Below, one piece after another: positions 56,195 to 64,000 of a stretch of 64,000 nt of DNA (position 1 is its first letter; every line of letters starts with the position of its first letter). Both the position numbers and the translations under genes were made by a program. This stretch comes from Mycobacterium sp. 1245111.1 (GTDB lineage Bacteria; Actinomycetota; Actinomycetes; Mycobacteriales; Mycobacteriaceae): contig NZ_LZLV01000136.1 in the NCBI RefSeq assembly GCF_001673405.1, positions 124,001-188,000 of the forward strand, given 5' to 3'. The notes under the pieces were generated by a model. The model worked only from the letters and a program-made list of their open reading frames with translations. It was not told the DNA's origin and searched no databases.

Positions 56195-58845
56195 GCCTGA
56201 TTGATTTGGTCAAACGCATACGCGACCATGTCGGCGGTGGTCATGGTTTCGCCCGTGCGGGCCAGCGACTCGTACGTCCGGTCGCCGAGAATGTCACGCA
56301 GGTGCGCAATCGCCGTGTTCAGTTGGGGATAACTCGCACGCGAGAAGAGACTTGCGGCGAATCCGCTGATGATCGCGGCCTGTTCGTGGTGTCCGAACCG
56401 GTCCAATAGGGAGACGAGTATTGCCAGCGGGTTGTGTAAGAGAGCCATGTTGCCGACGTCGTAGTAGCGGCCGATCAAGAGCAGCAGAGTTTCGAAACAT
56501 TCGATGGGGTCACCGTAGCTAGTCGCAACAAGTAACACAGTTGACGCTGACGCCGATTCCATCTGTAGGTTGCCGCTCTCCTGAGCGATCGCCAGCGATC
56601 GGCGTAGCGCGTTGTGGGCCGCGGCAGGATCAGCCTCGTAATACGCGAGGCCGTGCGCCAACAGCGCGAAGCAAGCTGTACTGGGACTGCGTGCGGCGTC
56701 GGCGGCGGCGAGTAGGCCTTGAGATGCCGCCATCGCTTCATCGCCTTGACCCAAGAAGTAGAACGCCATGACCAGACATGCGCGGGTGACCGTTAGAGGC
56801 CCGGTCCCTTGTTCAATCGCACTGCGGCACAACTGCGCCCACCGCTCGCTCTGACCGGCGTGGGTGTACACAATTCCGGAAGAGTATTGCGTCTCGTAGG
56901 GCACCTCGTCGAAATCGCCGCCCTCCGTTAACTGGCGGCTGGCGTCGAGATAGCCGACGGCGTCGTCTAAGCGGCCGGCGGCGTAGCACTGCGCGGAGAC
57001 GACCAACAGCTGCGGAAGCCGCCGATGTCTCGTCCTGCGTGCAGATTCGATGAGTTCCTCGGCCCACGCGCCGGGCTCGTACTGTTCGACCCACATGCCG
57101 AGGGCGGCCGCGCAGATCGCGAGAGCCACGGCGCTATCGAGATCGCCTTCGTCGGCGGCCCAACGGAATGCCGTTCGTAGGTTGGCCAACTCGGCGGTGA
57201 ACCAGTCGTAGGCCTCACGTTGCCGAGGGCTGTCCCACAACGCCATGATGTCGGCTTCCCGACCGGCAAAGTACCGCGAGTGGCCGGCCCGAATGTCGGA
57301 TGCTTCGCCACGGGCGACGAGCTGTTCCTCGGCGAACTGGCGGATGGTCTCCAGCATCGAATACCGAGTACGCCCTGATGATCGGTCGGCGACCAGCAAT
57401 GATTTGCGCACCAGTGCGTCGAGCAGGTCGAGGACGGCGAGATCGTCGGCGTCGTCGAATCCTGCCACCGCGCAGGCGCTTTGCAGGTCGAATCCACCGG
57501 CGAACACCGAACACCGCTCCAACAGCGCCTTTTCGGTGTCGTCAAGGAGTTCGAAAGACCAGGCGACGGCATGGCGCAGGGTGTGGTGACGCTCCAGAGC
57601 GCGTCGCGAGCCCACCAGTAGCCGAAACCGCTGGTCGAGACGATCCCTCACCTCGCCGGCAGTCATCGACGCCATCCGGGAAGCCGCCAGCTCGATGGCC
57701 AACGGAATCCCGTCCAGGCGGCGGCAGATCTCAACCACCGCGGCCGCCTCGTCGGGCGTGGCCACCGAGAACTGCGAGGCCTCGCCTCGTGCGCGTTCGA
57801 CGAACAGTGCCACCGCAGCAGAGTCGGTACCCCCGCTGACGTCCAGGGACGGCACCAGCCACACTTGCTCATCGGCGACCCTAAGTCCCTCGCGGCTGGT
57901 TGCCAAAACCTTCACCGTCACCGATTGCGCCAAAATCGCATCGACCAGATCAGCCACTGCCTCCCGCACGTGTTCGCAGTTGTCGATCACCAACAACCGG
58001 ATCGTGCCTTCCATCGCGCCGGCCACCGACTCGCTCACACTCTTGCCCGGTTGCTGAGCAATGCCCAGCACCGCCGCAACCGCGTCCGGCACCGCCGTGG
58101 GATCGGTCACCGCGGCCAACTCGAAAACCCATACGCCGTCGGGGAATTCATCGGCGAGACGTCTCGCGACCTCCAACGCCAGCCGGGTCTTGCCGACGCC
58201 GCCGACACCGGTCAACGTCACGAGCCGATGACCTTTGACCGCCGTCTGCACCTCGTCGAGTTCGGACTCGCGTCCGATGAAGCTGCTGGTGGCAAACCGC
58301 AGATTCCCAGGACTGGTATCCAGCGTCCGCAACGGCAGAAAATCGGCCTCCAGGCCCTGGGCTCGGACCTGAAACATCCCGACCGGCGTCGGCACATCCC
58401 GCAACCGTCGCGGCCCCAGATCGACCAGATCCACTCCGCTCAGCAAACTCGCCGTCGACTCGACCAGCAGAATCTGACCGCCGTGGCCGGCGGCCATCAC
58501 CCGCGCCGCGCGATTCAGCACCGTACCGAAGTAATCCCCCTCGCGTAGCTCAGCTTCGCCGGTCGCAATACCCATCCGCACGGGTAATGCGAGTTCGCGC
58601 TGCGCGGCAACCGCGGCATCAACCGCCGCTCGAGGCGAGGCAAAGGCAGCGCACACACCATCGCCGGTGTGCTTGAACAGGAAGCCGCCCTGCACCTCGA
58701 TTGCCGTGCGCAATACGTCGTCATGCGCGGCCAGCGCCCGTCGCATCGCATCCGCATCGGCCTCCCACCGACGGGTCGAACCCTCAATATCGGTGAACAA
58801 AAACGTCACCACCCCCGAAGGTGCGGCCGCGGCTGACACGCTCAC
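56164..58845 (-). CDS. Class III nucleotide cyclase fused to NB-ARC-type ATPase
   Basis: 893 aa. N-terminal cyclase domain with metal Asp19 (FTDIEGST) and Asp62 (HTGDG), substrate Lys58, and transition-state Asn111 and Arg115 (NRAARV): all key residues are present, so adenylate cyclase activity is plausible. A Walker A ATPase domain follows (GVGGVGKT, 213-220), with IRLLVIDNCEH as Walker B, then helical repeats (TPR-like) to the end. Relatives usually end in a LuxR HTH; none is visible here. GTG 58845. The gene is bracketed by 35-bp direct repeats. Confidence 0.93.
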   Translation of the reverse strand: MSVSAAAAPSGVVTFLFTDIEGSTRRWEADADAMRRALAAHDDVLRTAIEVQGGFLFKHTGDGVCAAFASPRAAVDAAVAAQRELALPVRMGIATGEAELREGDYFGTVLNRAARVMAAGHGGQILLVESTASLLSGVDLVDLGPRRLRDVPTPVGMFQVRAQGLEADFLPLRTLDTSPGNLRFATSSFIGRESELDEVQTAVKGHRLVTLTGVGGVGKTRLALEVARRLADEFPDGVWVFELAAVTDPTAVPDAVAAVLGIAQQPGKSVSESVAGAMEGTIRLLVIDNCEHVREAVADLVDAILAQSVTVKVLATSREGLRVADEQVWLVPSLDVSGGTDSAAVALFVERARGEASQFSVATPDEAAAVVEICRRLDGIPLAIELAASRMASMTAGEVRDRLDQRFRLLVGSRRALERHHTLRHAVAWSFELLDDTEKALLERCSVFAGGFDLQSACAVAGFDDADDLAVLDLLDALVRKSLLVADRSSGRTRYSMLETIRQFAEEQLVARGEASDIRAGHSRYFAGREADIMALWDSPRQREAYDWFTAELANLRTAFRWAADEGDLDSAVALAICAAALGMWVEQYEPGAWAEELIESARRTRHRRLPQLLVVSAQCYAAGRLDDAVGYLDASRQLTEGGDFDEVPYETQYSSGIVYTHAGQSERWAQLCRSAIEQGTGPLTVTRACLVMAFYFLGQGDEAMAASQGLLAAADAARSPSTACFALLAHGLAYYEADPAAAHNALRRSLAIAQESGNLQMESASASTVLLVATSYGDPIECFETLLLLIGRYYDVGNMALLHNPLAILVSLLDRFGHHEQAAIISGFAASLFSRASYPQLNTAIAHLRDILGDRTYESLARTGETMTTADMVAYAFDQINQAQMKLKAASK

Positions 58846-58877
58846 AGGATTTCACAAGGAAACCCGTCTTGCCCCCA

Positions 58878-58899
58878 TGATCGACGGAGTAATCGATCA
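58878..58899. promoter_or_regulatory. Inverted repeat TGATCGA-N8-TCGATCA
   Basis: Perfect 7-bp arms between the cyclase start and the epimerase stop, touching the second 35-bp repeat. It could be a cyclase operator or an end-of-element mark. Confidence 0.5.
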
Positions 58900-59955
58900 G
58901 TCCGGCCTCGGATCGCCGAGCCGCGGGCGAATCGCGTCCCATGGGTTGGCGTAGCGGCCCGGGGTATCGCGGTACGCGGCTTGGCGTTTGAGGAAAATCC
59001 GCGCGGCGGGTGCGATCAACGCCATCGGGTAGCGTCGCCATCCGGCAATCGCATGCATCTCGGCCAGCATGTCGGGCCACGAGTGGTGTTGGAAAGACAA
59101 CGCCTGCTGCGCGCGCGACGTGTCCAACCAGTCTGTGACAAACCAGTTTTCGTCGCTATTTGGATCGCCGGGACGACCGGCGGGCAGCACATTCGACAGC
59201 CCCCGTGCCGCCGCCAGCGCCGGCCCCACATCCCGCTGCCGCTGCAAATGCGAGTCGTCTCCGGCTATCAACAGCGTTTCTCCGACGACGTCGGCCGTGG
59301 TCGCCGCGCCGAACGCGGTCGCTACGTCCCGGACGTCGACGGTATGGATGCGTCCATCGGTTGGCAACGTGTTCTCGAAGAACAGCGCGTCGCGGCTGAA
59401 CGGGATCGCGCCCGGCACGACACTCAGCACCCCACCGAGCCGCAGGATCACCCACTCCAGACTCGAAGCGCGGACCAGGTTTTCGGCCTCGATCTTGTGG
59501 GCGCCGTAGAGATCCGCCGGCCGCAGCGGAGAGTCCGCGGTCAACCGCTCGGGATGGCGATGCGGATTGCGCGACCCGTACACGGCATTGCTGGAGGCCA
59601 AGACGAAGCGTGGCGGCCGCGGGAGCGACTGCGCAGCGCGCAGCAACTCCGCGGTGGCCTCCACGTTGACCCGCCGACCGAGTTCGCGAATGCGGTAGAT
59701 GGCCGGCGGAATGACCGCGGCCAGGTGCACGATCGCGGCCGGCGACACCTCGGCGACCAGCCGGTCGACGTCATCCGGGTCGGTGAGATCGGCCCACCGG
59801 ACCTCGGCGCCGGCCGGCAGCGCCGCGGCCGCCTTGCGCTGCTCCGGGCTCCCGAGGTCGGTGGCGACGACGCGGCGGCCATCCGCAGCAAGCCTGGCCA
59901 CGACCTGCGATCCGACCAAGCCGAATCCGCCCGTGACAAGCACCTTCTCGGTCAT
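58897..59955 (-). CDS. NAD-dependent epimerase/dehydratase
   Basis: 352 aa extended SDR. Cofactor loop TGGFGLVGSQ (residues 8-17), catalytic YGAHK (Tyr and Lys), Ser in ASSNAVYG, and WVILRLGGVLSV. The C-terminal part is longer than usual and polar. ATG 59955 with GAGGG upstream. Its last 11 codons are the source of the 35-bp repeat. Divergent from a PlsC-like gene with an inverted repeat between them. Confidence 0.93.
   Translation of the reverse strand: MTEKVLVTGGFGLVGSQVVARLAADGRRVVATDLGSPEQRKAAAALPAGAEVRWADLTDPDDVDRLVAEVSPAAIVHLAAVIPPAIYRIRELGRRVNVEATAELLRAAQSLPRPPRFVLASSNAVYGSRNPHRHPERLTADSPLRPADLYGAHKIEAENLVRASSLEWVILRLGGVLSVVPGAIPFSRDALFFENTLPTDGRIHTVDVRDVATAFGAATTADVVGETLLIAGDDSHLQRQRDVGPALAAARGLSNVLPAGRPGDPNSDENWFVTDWLDTSRAQQALSFQHHSWPDMLAEMHAIAGWRRYPMALIAPAARIFLKRQAAYRDTPGRYANPWDAIRPRLGDPRPD
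58900..58934. repeat. 35-bp direct repeat, copy 2
   Basis: Identical to 56082-56116. Here it encodes the last residues (IRPRLGDPRPD) of the epimerase, so this is the original copy. Confidence 0.95.
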
Positions 59956-59990
59956 GGTCCCTCTGATATGCGTCGACTCCAGCAAACGAA

Positions 59991-60021
59991 CATGACATTC
60001 TCCAAAAGCGAGAGTATCATG
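59991..60021. promoter_or_regulatory. Imperfect inverted repeat between epimerase and acyltransferase
   Basis: CATGACATTCTC and GAGAGTATCATG, 10 of 12 pairs, spacer 7 nt. It lies in the middle of the divergent spacer and probably controls both genes. Confidence 0.55.
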
Positions 60022-60060
60022 CTCCATACGACGATCAGTGACGATTCGAGGGGCTCCAGC

Positions 60061-60876
60061 ATGGCCGGCAGCAACGCGAACACGCCGGAGAATCGCGAGA
60101 CGGCCAAGTGGGATCCGGAGTTCACCCGGCAGGTCGCCAACACCATCGGATCGGTGATCAAGCAGTACCACCGCGCCGAGGTCCGCAACATCGACAACAT
60201 CCCGCCGACCGGTGGCGCGCTGGTGGTGTCCAATCATTCCGGTGGGATGCTCACCCCAGATGTATTCGTCTTCTCGCCGGCTTTCTACAACGAGTTCGGT
60301 TATGACCGGCCCGTCTACACGCTCGGCCACTACGGCATCTTCCTGGGTCCGCTGGACGGCGTGCTGCGCCGCCTCGGGGTCATCGAGGCCAGTCGCGAGA
60401 ATGCTTCCGTCGCGCTGCATTCGGGTGCGGTGGTGCTGGTGTTCCCGGGCGGCGACTACGACTCCTACCGCTCCACGTTCAGCGCCAACGTCATCGACTT
60501 CAACGGCCGCACCGGTTATGTACGGACCGCGATCGAAGCCGGCGTGCCGATCGTGCCGACGGTGTCGATCGGCGCCCAGGAGACCCAACTGTTCCTGACG
60601 CGCGGCAATTGGCTGGCTAAAAAGCTGGGAATCACCAAGGCGCGCATCGACATTCTGCCGATCAGCGTCGGCTTCCCATTCGGGCTGAGCATGATCTTTC
60701 CGCCGAACCTTCCGCTGCCGTCGAAGGTGGTCACCGAGGTCCTCGAGCCGATCGACATCACCGCGCGATTCGGTAAAGACCCCGACGTCGACGATGTCGA
60801 CGAGTATGTCCGTTCGGTGATGCAGGCCGCGCTGGACCGACTGGCCAAGCAGCGCCGATTTCCGATCCTGGGCTGA
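60061..60876 (+). CDS. PlsC-like lysophospholipid/glycerol acyltransferase
   Basis: 271 aa. Acyltransferase box SNHSGGMLTPD (His59, Asp67, longer spacing than the standard HX4D), FPGGDYDSYR as the second block, and VPIVPTVSIGAQET as the third. Probably membrane-associated; acts on lysolipids or glycerol derivatives. ATG 60061 has GAGGGG 8 nt upstream. Followed by WS/DGAT, which together suggests storage-lipid or wax-ester synthesis. Confidence 0.9.
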   Translation: MAGSNANTPENRETAKWDPEFTRQVANTIGSVIKQYHRAEVRNIDNIPPTGGALVVSNHSGGMLTPDVFVFSPAFYNEFGYDRPVYTLGHYGIFLGPLDGVLRRLGVIEASRENASVALHSGAVVLVFPGGDYDSYRSTFSANVIDFNGRTGYVRTAIEAGVPIVPTVSIGAQETQLFLTRGNWLAKKLGITKARIDILPISVGFPFGLSMIFPPNLPLPSKVVTEVLEPIDITARFGKDPDVDDVDEYVRSVMQAALDRLAKQRRFPILG

Positions 60877-60942
60877 ATCGGTCATTCCCGCGAACGGCCA
60901 CCTCGTAAGTGCTTGCATGAAGACGTCGGCACGGAGGTGGGC

Positions 60943-62379
60943 GTGAAAAGACTCAACGGCATGGACGCCATGCTGCTTTACAGCGAGACACCCAACCTGC
61001 ACACGCACACGCTGAAGGTGGCGATCGTCGACCCAGGACTAAGCGACGCGGGAGACCCAGCGTTCAGCTTCGACGCCTTCCGCCACCACCTTCTCCGGCG
61101 ACTGCATCTGCTGGAACCGTTGCGCTACAAGCTCGTTGACATCCCCTGGCGATTACACCATCCGATGTGGCTGGAGAACTGTGACGTCGACCTCGACTAC
61201 CACCTGCGCCGGGTCCAGGTGCCCGCCCCGGGTGGACGCAACGAACTCGACGCCGTCATCGGCGAAGTGGCGTCCACGCCACTGGACCGAAACCGACCAC
61301 TGTGGGAATTCCACGTCGCCGAGGGGCTGACCGGCGGGCGGTTCGCGCTGATCGGCAAAATCCACCACGCACTGGCCGACGGCGTCGCGTCGGTCAACCT
61401 GCTGGCCCGCGCGATGGATCTCAAGGATGCCCAGACCGACGAGCGCGACAACGACGAGGCCGGCGTCACCCCGACGACCACGGATCTGCTGCTCGCCGCC
61501 GGACGAGACCACGTCCGCCAGATCGCCCAATTACCCGGCCTGATCGGCGACGCCGCCAAGGGCTTCGCCGGAGTGCGCCGGCGCGCCCGGGAGCGCGGCG
61601 ACCACCCCGATCTCGCGGACGCGTTCGACGCTCCGCCCACGTTCCTCAACCACGTGGTGTCGCCGCAGCGCCGATTCGCCACTGCCGCATTGCGACTCGA
61701 CGACGCCAAGGCGACCGCCAAGGCCCTGGGAATCACGTTCAACGACCTGATCCTCGCGATGGCCGCCGGCGGACTGCGGCGGCTGTTGCTGAGCTACGAC
61801 GGCAGGGCCGATCGCCCTATCATCGCGTCGGTGCCCACCGCCACCGACAAGTCCGAGCGCGTCACCGGCAACGAGATCAGCGGCCTGTCGATTTCGCTGC
61901 CGGTGCACGTCGCCGACCCGGCCGAGCGGGCCCGACTGGTCGCGTTGGCCACCAAGATCGCCAAGGAAGACCACGAGATTTTGGGCCCCCGCCTGTACGG
62001 GCAGCTGATGGGTTATCTGCCGACGGCGATCGCGCCGGCGGCGTTCCGGTGGCTGGGTCGGCGCGATGCGCCGAACAAGATCATGAACGTCGCGGTCTCG
62101 AGCGTTCCCGGGCCACGCGAACGCGGACACTTCGCCGGGGCGCCGGTCAGCGAGATTTACTCGACGGGTGTGCTATCGCCCGGCGCCCCGGTCAACATCA
62201 CCGTGTGGAGTTATGTCGACCAGCTCGGCATCGCGGTACTCACCGATGACCAGACCTTCGACGACGCCCACGAGGCGACGCAGGCGCTCAGCGAGGCCTT
62301 TAGCGAATTACGTAGCGCCGCAGGGCTTTCAGTCGGCAACAGCACGGTCGGCTTGATGGCCGAGCACGCACTGCGCTAA
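60943..62379 (+). CDS. WS/DGAT wax ester synthase/diacylglycerol acyltransferase
   Basis: 478 aa. Active-site motif HHALADG (His141, His142, Asp146) and the family opening MKRLNGMDAMLLYSETPNLHTHTLK. The C-terminal domain has NKIMNVAVSSVPGPRE and the PLN-like block EIYSTGVLSPGAPVNITVWSY. Makes triacylglycerol or wax esters. GTG 60943 with GGAGG upstream. The stop overlaps the convergent purQ by 4 bp. Confidence 0.95.
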   Translation: MKRLNGMDAMLLYSETPNLHTHTLKVAIVDPGLSDAGDPAFSFDAFRHHLLRRLHLLEPLRYKLVDIPWRLHHPMWLENCDVDLDYHLRRVQVPAPGGRNELDAVIGEVASTPLDRNRPLWEFHVAEGLTGGRFALIGKIHHALADGVASVNLLARAMDLKDAQTDERDNDEAGVTPTTTDLLLAAGRDHVRQIAQLPGLIGDAAKGFAGVRRRARERGDHPDLADAFDAPPTFLNHVVSPQRRFATAALRLDDAKATAKALGITFNDLILAMAAGGLRRLLLSYDGRADRPIIASVPTATDKSERVTGNEISGLSISLPVHVADPAERARLVALATKIAKEDHEILGPRLYGQLMGYLPTAIAPAAFRWLGRRDAPNKIMNVAVSSVPGPRERGHFAGAPVSEIYSTGVLSPGAPVNITVWSYVDQLGIAVLTDDQTFDDAHEATQALSEAFSELRSAAGLSVGNSTVGLMAEHALR

Positions 62380-63050
62380 GCGGTCAGGACCGCGTCCAGC
62401 GCCGAGTAGAACAGCCCCAACCCGTCATCGGACGGCCCGGTCAACGCCTCGGTAGCGTGCTCCGGGTGCGGCATCAACCCGACCACGCGTCCGTTGGCCG
62501 AGCTGATGCCGGCGATGTCGCGCAGCGAACCGTTGGCGTTGTCGTGGTAGCGAAACACCACGCGGCCTTCGCCTTCCAACTCGTCGAGCACGTTGTCGGG
62601 GGCCACGTAACGGCCCTCGCCGGACTTCAGCGGGATCAGCAGATCGGCACCGGGCTCGTAGCGCGACGTCCACGCCGTCGACGTCGACTCCACCCGCAGC
62701 CACACGTCTCGGCAGATGAAGTGCAGACCCGCGTTTCGGGTCAGCGCGCCGGGTAGTAGGCCGGCCTCGCAGAGCACCTGGAAACCGTTGCAAATACCCA
62801 GAACCGGCAATCCACGCCCGGCGGCGGCGATCACTTCGCCCATCACCGGAGCGAACTTCGCGATGGCGCCGCAACGCAGGTAGTCGCCGTAGGAGAAGCC
62901 GCCGGGCACCACCACCGCGTCGACGCCCTTGAGGTCGGCGTCGGCATGCCAGAGGCTGACCGATTCGGCGCCGACGGCCCGCGCCGCCCGGGCCGCGTCG
63001 ACGTCGTCCAGCGTTCCGGGGAACGTGATGACGCCGATTCGCGCCGTCAC
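62376..63050 (-). CDS. purQ: FGAM synthetase glutaminase subunit PurQ
   Basis: 224-aa class I glutaminase. Nucleophile Cys87 in LGICNGFQVL, PGGFSYGDYLRCGAIA upstream, and MPHPEHATE with the His-Glu pair. Supplies ammonia to PurL. ATG 63050 overlaps the purS stop by 4 nt. Confidence 0.97.
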   Translation of the reverse strand: MTARIGVITFPGTLDDVDAARAARAVGAESVSLWHADADLKGVDAVVVPGGFSYGDYLRCGAIAKFAPVMGEVIAAAGRGLPVLGICNGFQVLCEAGLLPGALTRNAGLHFICRDVWLRVESTSTAWTSRYEPGADLLIPLKSGEGRYVAPDNVLDELEGEGRVVFRYHDNANGSLRDIAGISSANGRVVGLMPHPEHATEALTGPSDDGLGLFYSALDAVLTA

Positions 63051-63286
63051 TGCGGTTCTCGGCTAACTGTCCAGTCTTCGATCACGGTGTTGGCCAACAG
63101 CGACTCGGCGATCTCGGCCAGCGCCGAGTCGTCGACACTGTCGTCGACCTCGAGCTCGAATCGCTTGCCCTGCCGAACATCTGAGATGCCGTCATGACCT
63201 AGTCGGCCCAGCGCGCCGACGATCGCCTGGCCCTGCGGGTCGAGAATCTCACCCTTGGGCATCACGTGCACAACCACCCGGGCCAC
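63047..63286 (-). CDS. purS: FGAM synthetase small subunit PurS
   Basis: 79-aa protein that bridges PurQ and PurL. Conserved MARVVVHVMPKGEILDPQGQAIVGALGRLGH and KRFELEVDD. GTG 63286 is preferred because AGGAGG is 7 nt upstream, giving the same length as in M. tuberculosis (recalled); TTG 63292 is the alternative. Confidence 0.95.
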   Translation of the reverse strand: MARVVVHVMPKGEILDPQGQAIVGALGRLGHDGISDVRQGKRFELEVDDSVDDSALAEIAESLLANTVIEDWTVSREPQ

Positions 63287-63352
63287 CCGCAATCCTCCTA
63301 GTGTTTCGGCTGCTCGGCGCCAACTCTACCGGTCAGCACCCGCAGCGTCGTG

Positions 63353-64000
63353 CTAGCACGAGCCGAGGTAGGCCGCACACAGCGACGACGTCATCGCGTC
63401 CAGCACCTGGGCGTCCGAGATGATCGGCCAGGACAGCTGGACTGGGTCCGACGCCCACAACGTCAATTCGCTGATCGTGCCGTTCTCGGGCCGCGCGACC
63501 AAGTAGACATGCAGCACCGTCGGCCCGCTGACCACCGCAGAGAGCCGGTTCGGCTCGTCGACGGTGACCGACGGCGATTCGGCGGGCGCGCCCAGTTGAC
63601 AGCCGCGCAGCGCGGCGGCGGCGATGTCGAACACCGAGGTCGCACTTGGTCCGGCACGGCCCGTATCGCCACGCCAGTGCACGACTTCGGCCCGCAGCTG
63701 CCATTGGCCCTGCGGTTGGTCCACCGTCGCGCGGCTGGCGACCGCAGCGTTGCGGGTGTCCTGCGGGAATGTCGGCGTCGCGCACACCTCTTCGAACCGG
63801 AACCGTGGCGTCGCAGCGCCGGTCATCGACACGGCCGACCCGGCCGGCGCCGGCCAGTGGTAGGTCGAGTTCAGCGGGATGGCCTCCGGCGAAATCCACG
63901 CCGTGTCGGGAATCTGGTCGCACACCGGCGGGCAGGTCTGCGCGTCGGCGCGGGCGGGGTGCGACAGCGACGTACGCGTGGCCAGCAGGACACTCGCGAT
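63353..64000 (-). CDS. Secreted protein of unknown function, N-terminus missing
   Basis: Continues past the window edge, so the start is unseen. The first visible residues IASVLLATRTSLSHPARADA look like the end of a signal peptide with an ADA-QT cleavage site. The mature part has several Cys (CPPVCD, FEEVCATP, LRGCQLG, SSLCAAYLGSC) probably in disulfides. No family recognised; it lies downstream of purS on the same strand but the spacing does not show co-transcription. Confidence 0.8.
   Translation of the reverse strand: MASVLLATRTSLSHPARADAQTCPPVCDQIPDTAWISPEAIPLNSTYHWPAPAGSAVSMTGAATPRFRFEEVCATPTFPQDTRNAAVASRATVDQPQGQWQLRAEVVHWRGDTGRAGPSATSVFDIAAAALRGCQLGAPAESPSVTVDEPNRLSAVVSGPTVLHVYLVARPENGTISELTLWASDPVQLSWPIISDAQVLDAMTSSLCAAYLGSC

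Noticed and set aside
56082..58934. Insertion sequence or integron
   Set aside because: No transposase, integrase or terminal inverted repeats; only direct repeats and one unrelated palindrome were found.
58897..61008. 703-codon minus-strand open frame
   Set aside because: Only the 352-codon epimerase is supported; the upstream part is antisense to the acyltransferase.

Overview
The window is a piece of a high-GC actinobacterial chromosome and almost certainly a Mycobacterium. Diagnostic genes include mycothiol synthase (mshD), lmeA, an acyl-ACP desaturase of the desA1 type, WS/DGAT, an encapsulin with its DyP peroxidase cargo, and the order glnR-lmeA-thiX-cysA2-sseC. From memory (no search was run), most of 15-63 kb runs parallel to the M. 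tuberculosis Rv0787A-Rv0828c segment. It has been expanded by non-tuberculous accessory genes.

Layout. 1-13.2 kb is accessory metabolism: a partial acyl-CoA synthetase facing a ferredoxin-reductase fusion, F420/flavin enzymes, a LysR pair, a luciferase-like oxidoreductase, a methyltransferase, a VanX-like dipeptidase, a P450 next to a membrane/PPOX fusion, an AtoE transporter, and a MarR-SnoaL-SDR group with twin operators. 13.3-13.8 kb is a tRNA cluster (Phe, Asp, Glu on minus; Lys on plus). 13.8-22.5 kb holds TetR regulators, a Ddn-like protein, a deaminase, a DUF2236 protein, desA1, dus, an LCP cell-wall ligase and phoU. 22.5-28.1 kb is pstSCAB, mshD and a GlnR-type regulator on the minus strand. 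28.2-32.1 kb is a plus-strand sulfur cluster (lmeA, thiX, a polycysteine leader peptide, DUF4395, cysA2, sseC, a 32-aa membrane peptide, a nitrobindin-like protein). 32.1-34.8 kb has a structured convergent intergenic region, a PLP lyase/aminotransferase, a 55-bp tandem repeat array, ygfZ and DUF3073. 34.9-42.2 kb is purM, purF and purL with an SCP-like protein and a membrane hydrolase. 42.2-47.9 kb has VOC and SnoaL proteins, an M18 aminopeptidase, the DyP-encapsulin pair and a MOSC-ferredoxin-reductase fusion.

47.9-62.4 kb is again accessory: an SDR remnant; an alpha/beta-hydrolase, tandem TetR pair, oxidoreductase and HAD phosphatase-fold gene tied together by four GGG-N8-CCC operators; an ogt-ECF sigma-ogt-CxxC operon; a frameshifted flavoprotein disulfide reductase; a cyclase/ATPase gene bracketed by 35-bp direct repeats; an epimerase; a PlsC-like acyltransferase; and WS/DGAT. 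62.4-64 kb is purQ, purS and a partial secreted protein.

How it fits together. Purine synthesis (purF, purM, purL, purQ, purS) is spread over three places, as usual in mycobacteria. Phosphate uptake (pstSCAB) sits beside its likely negative modulator phoU. Sulfur transfer (thiX, cysA2, sseC, mshD) is grouped, and a cysteine-sensing leader probably controls it. Several genes appear leaderless (TANNNT hexamer 6-7 nt before the start codon). No rRNA, CRISPR array or complete insertion sequence was seen.
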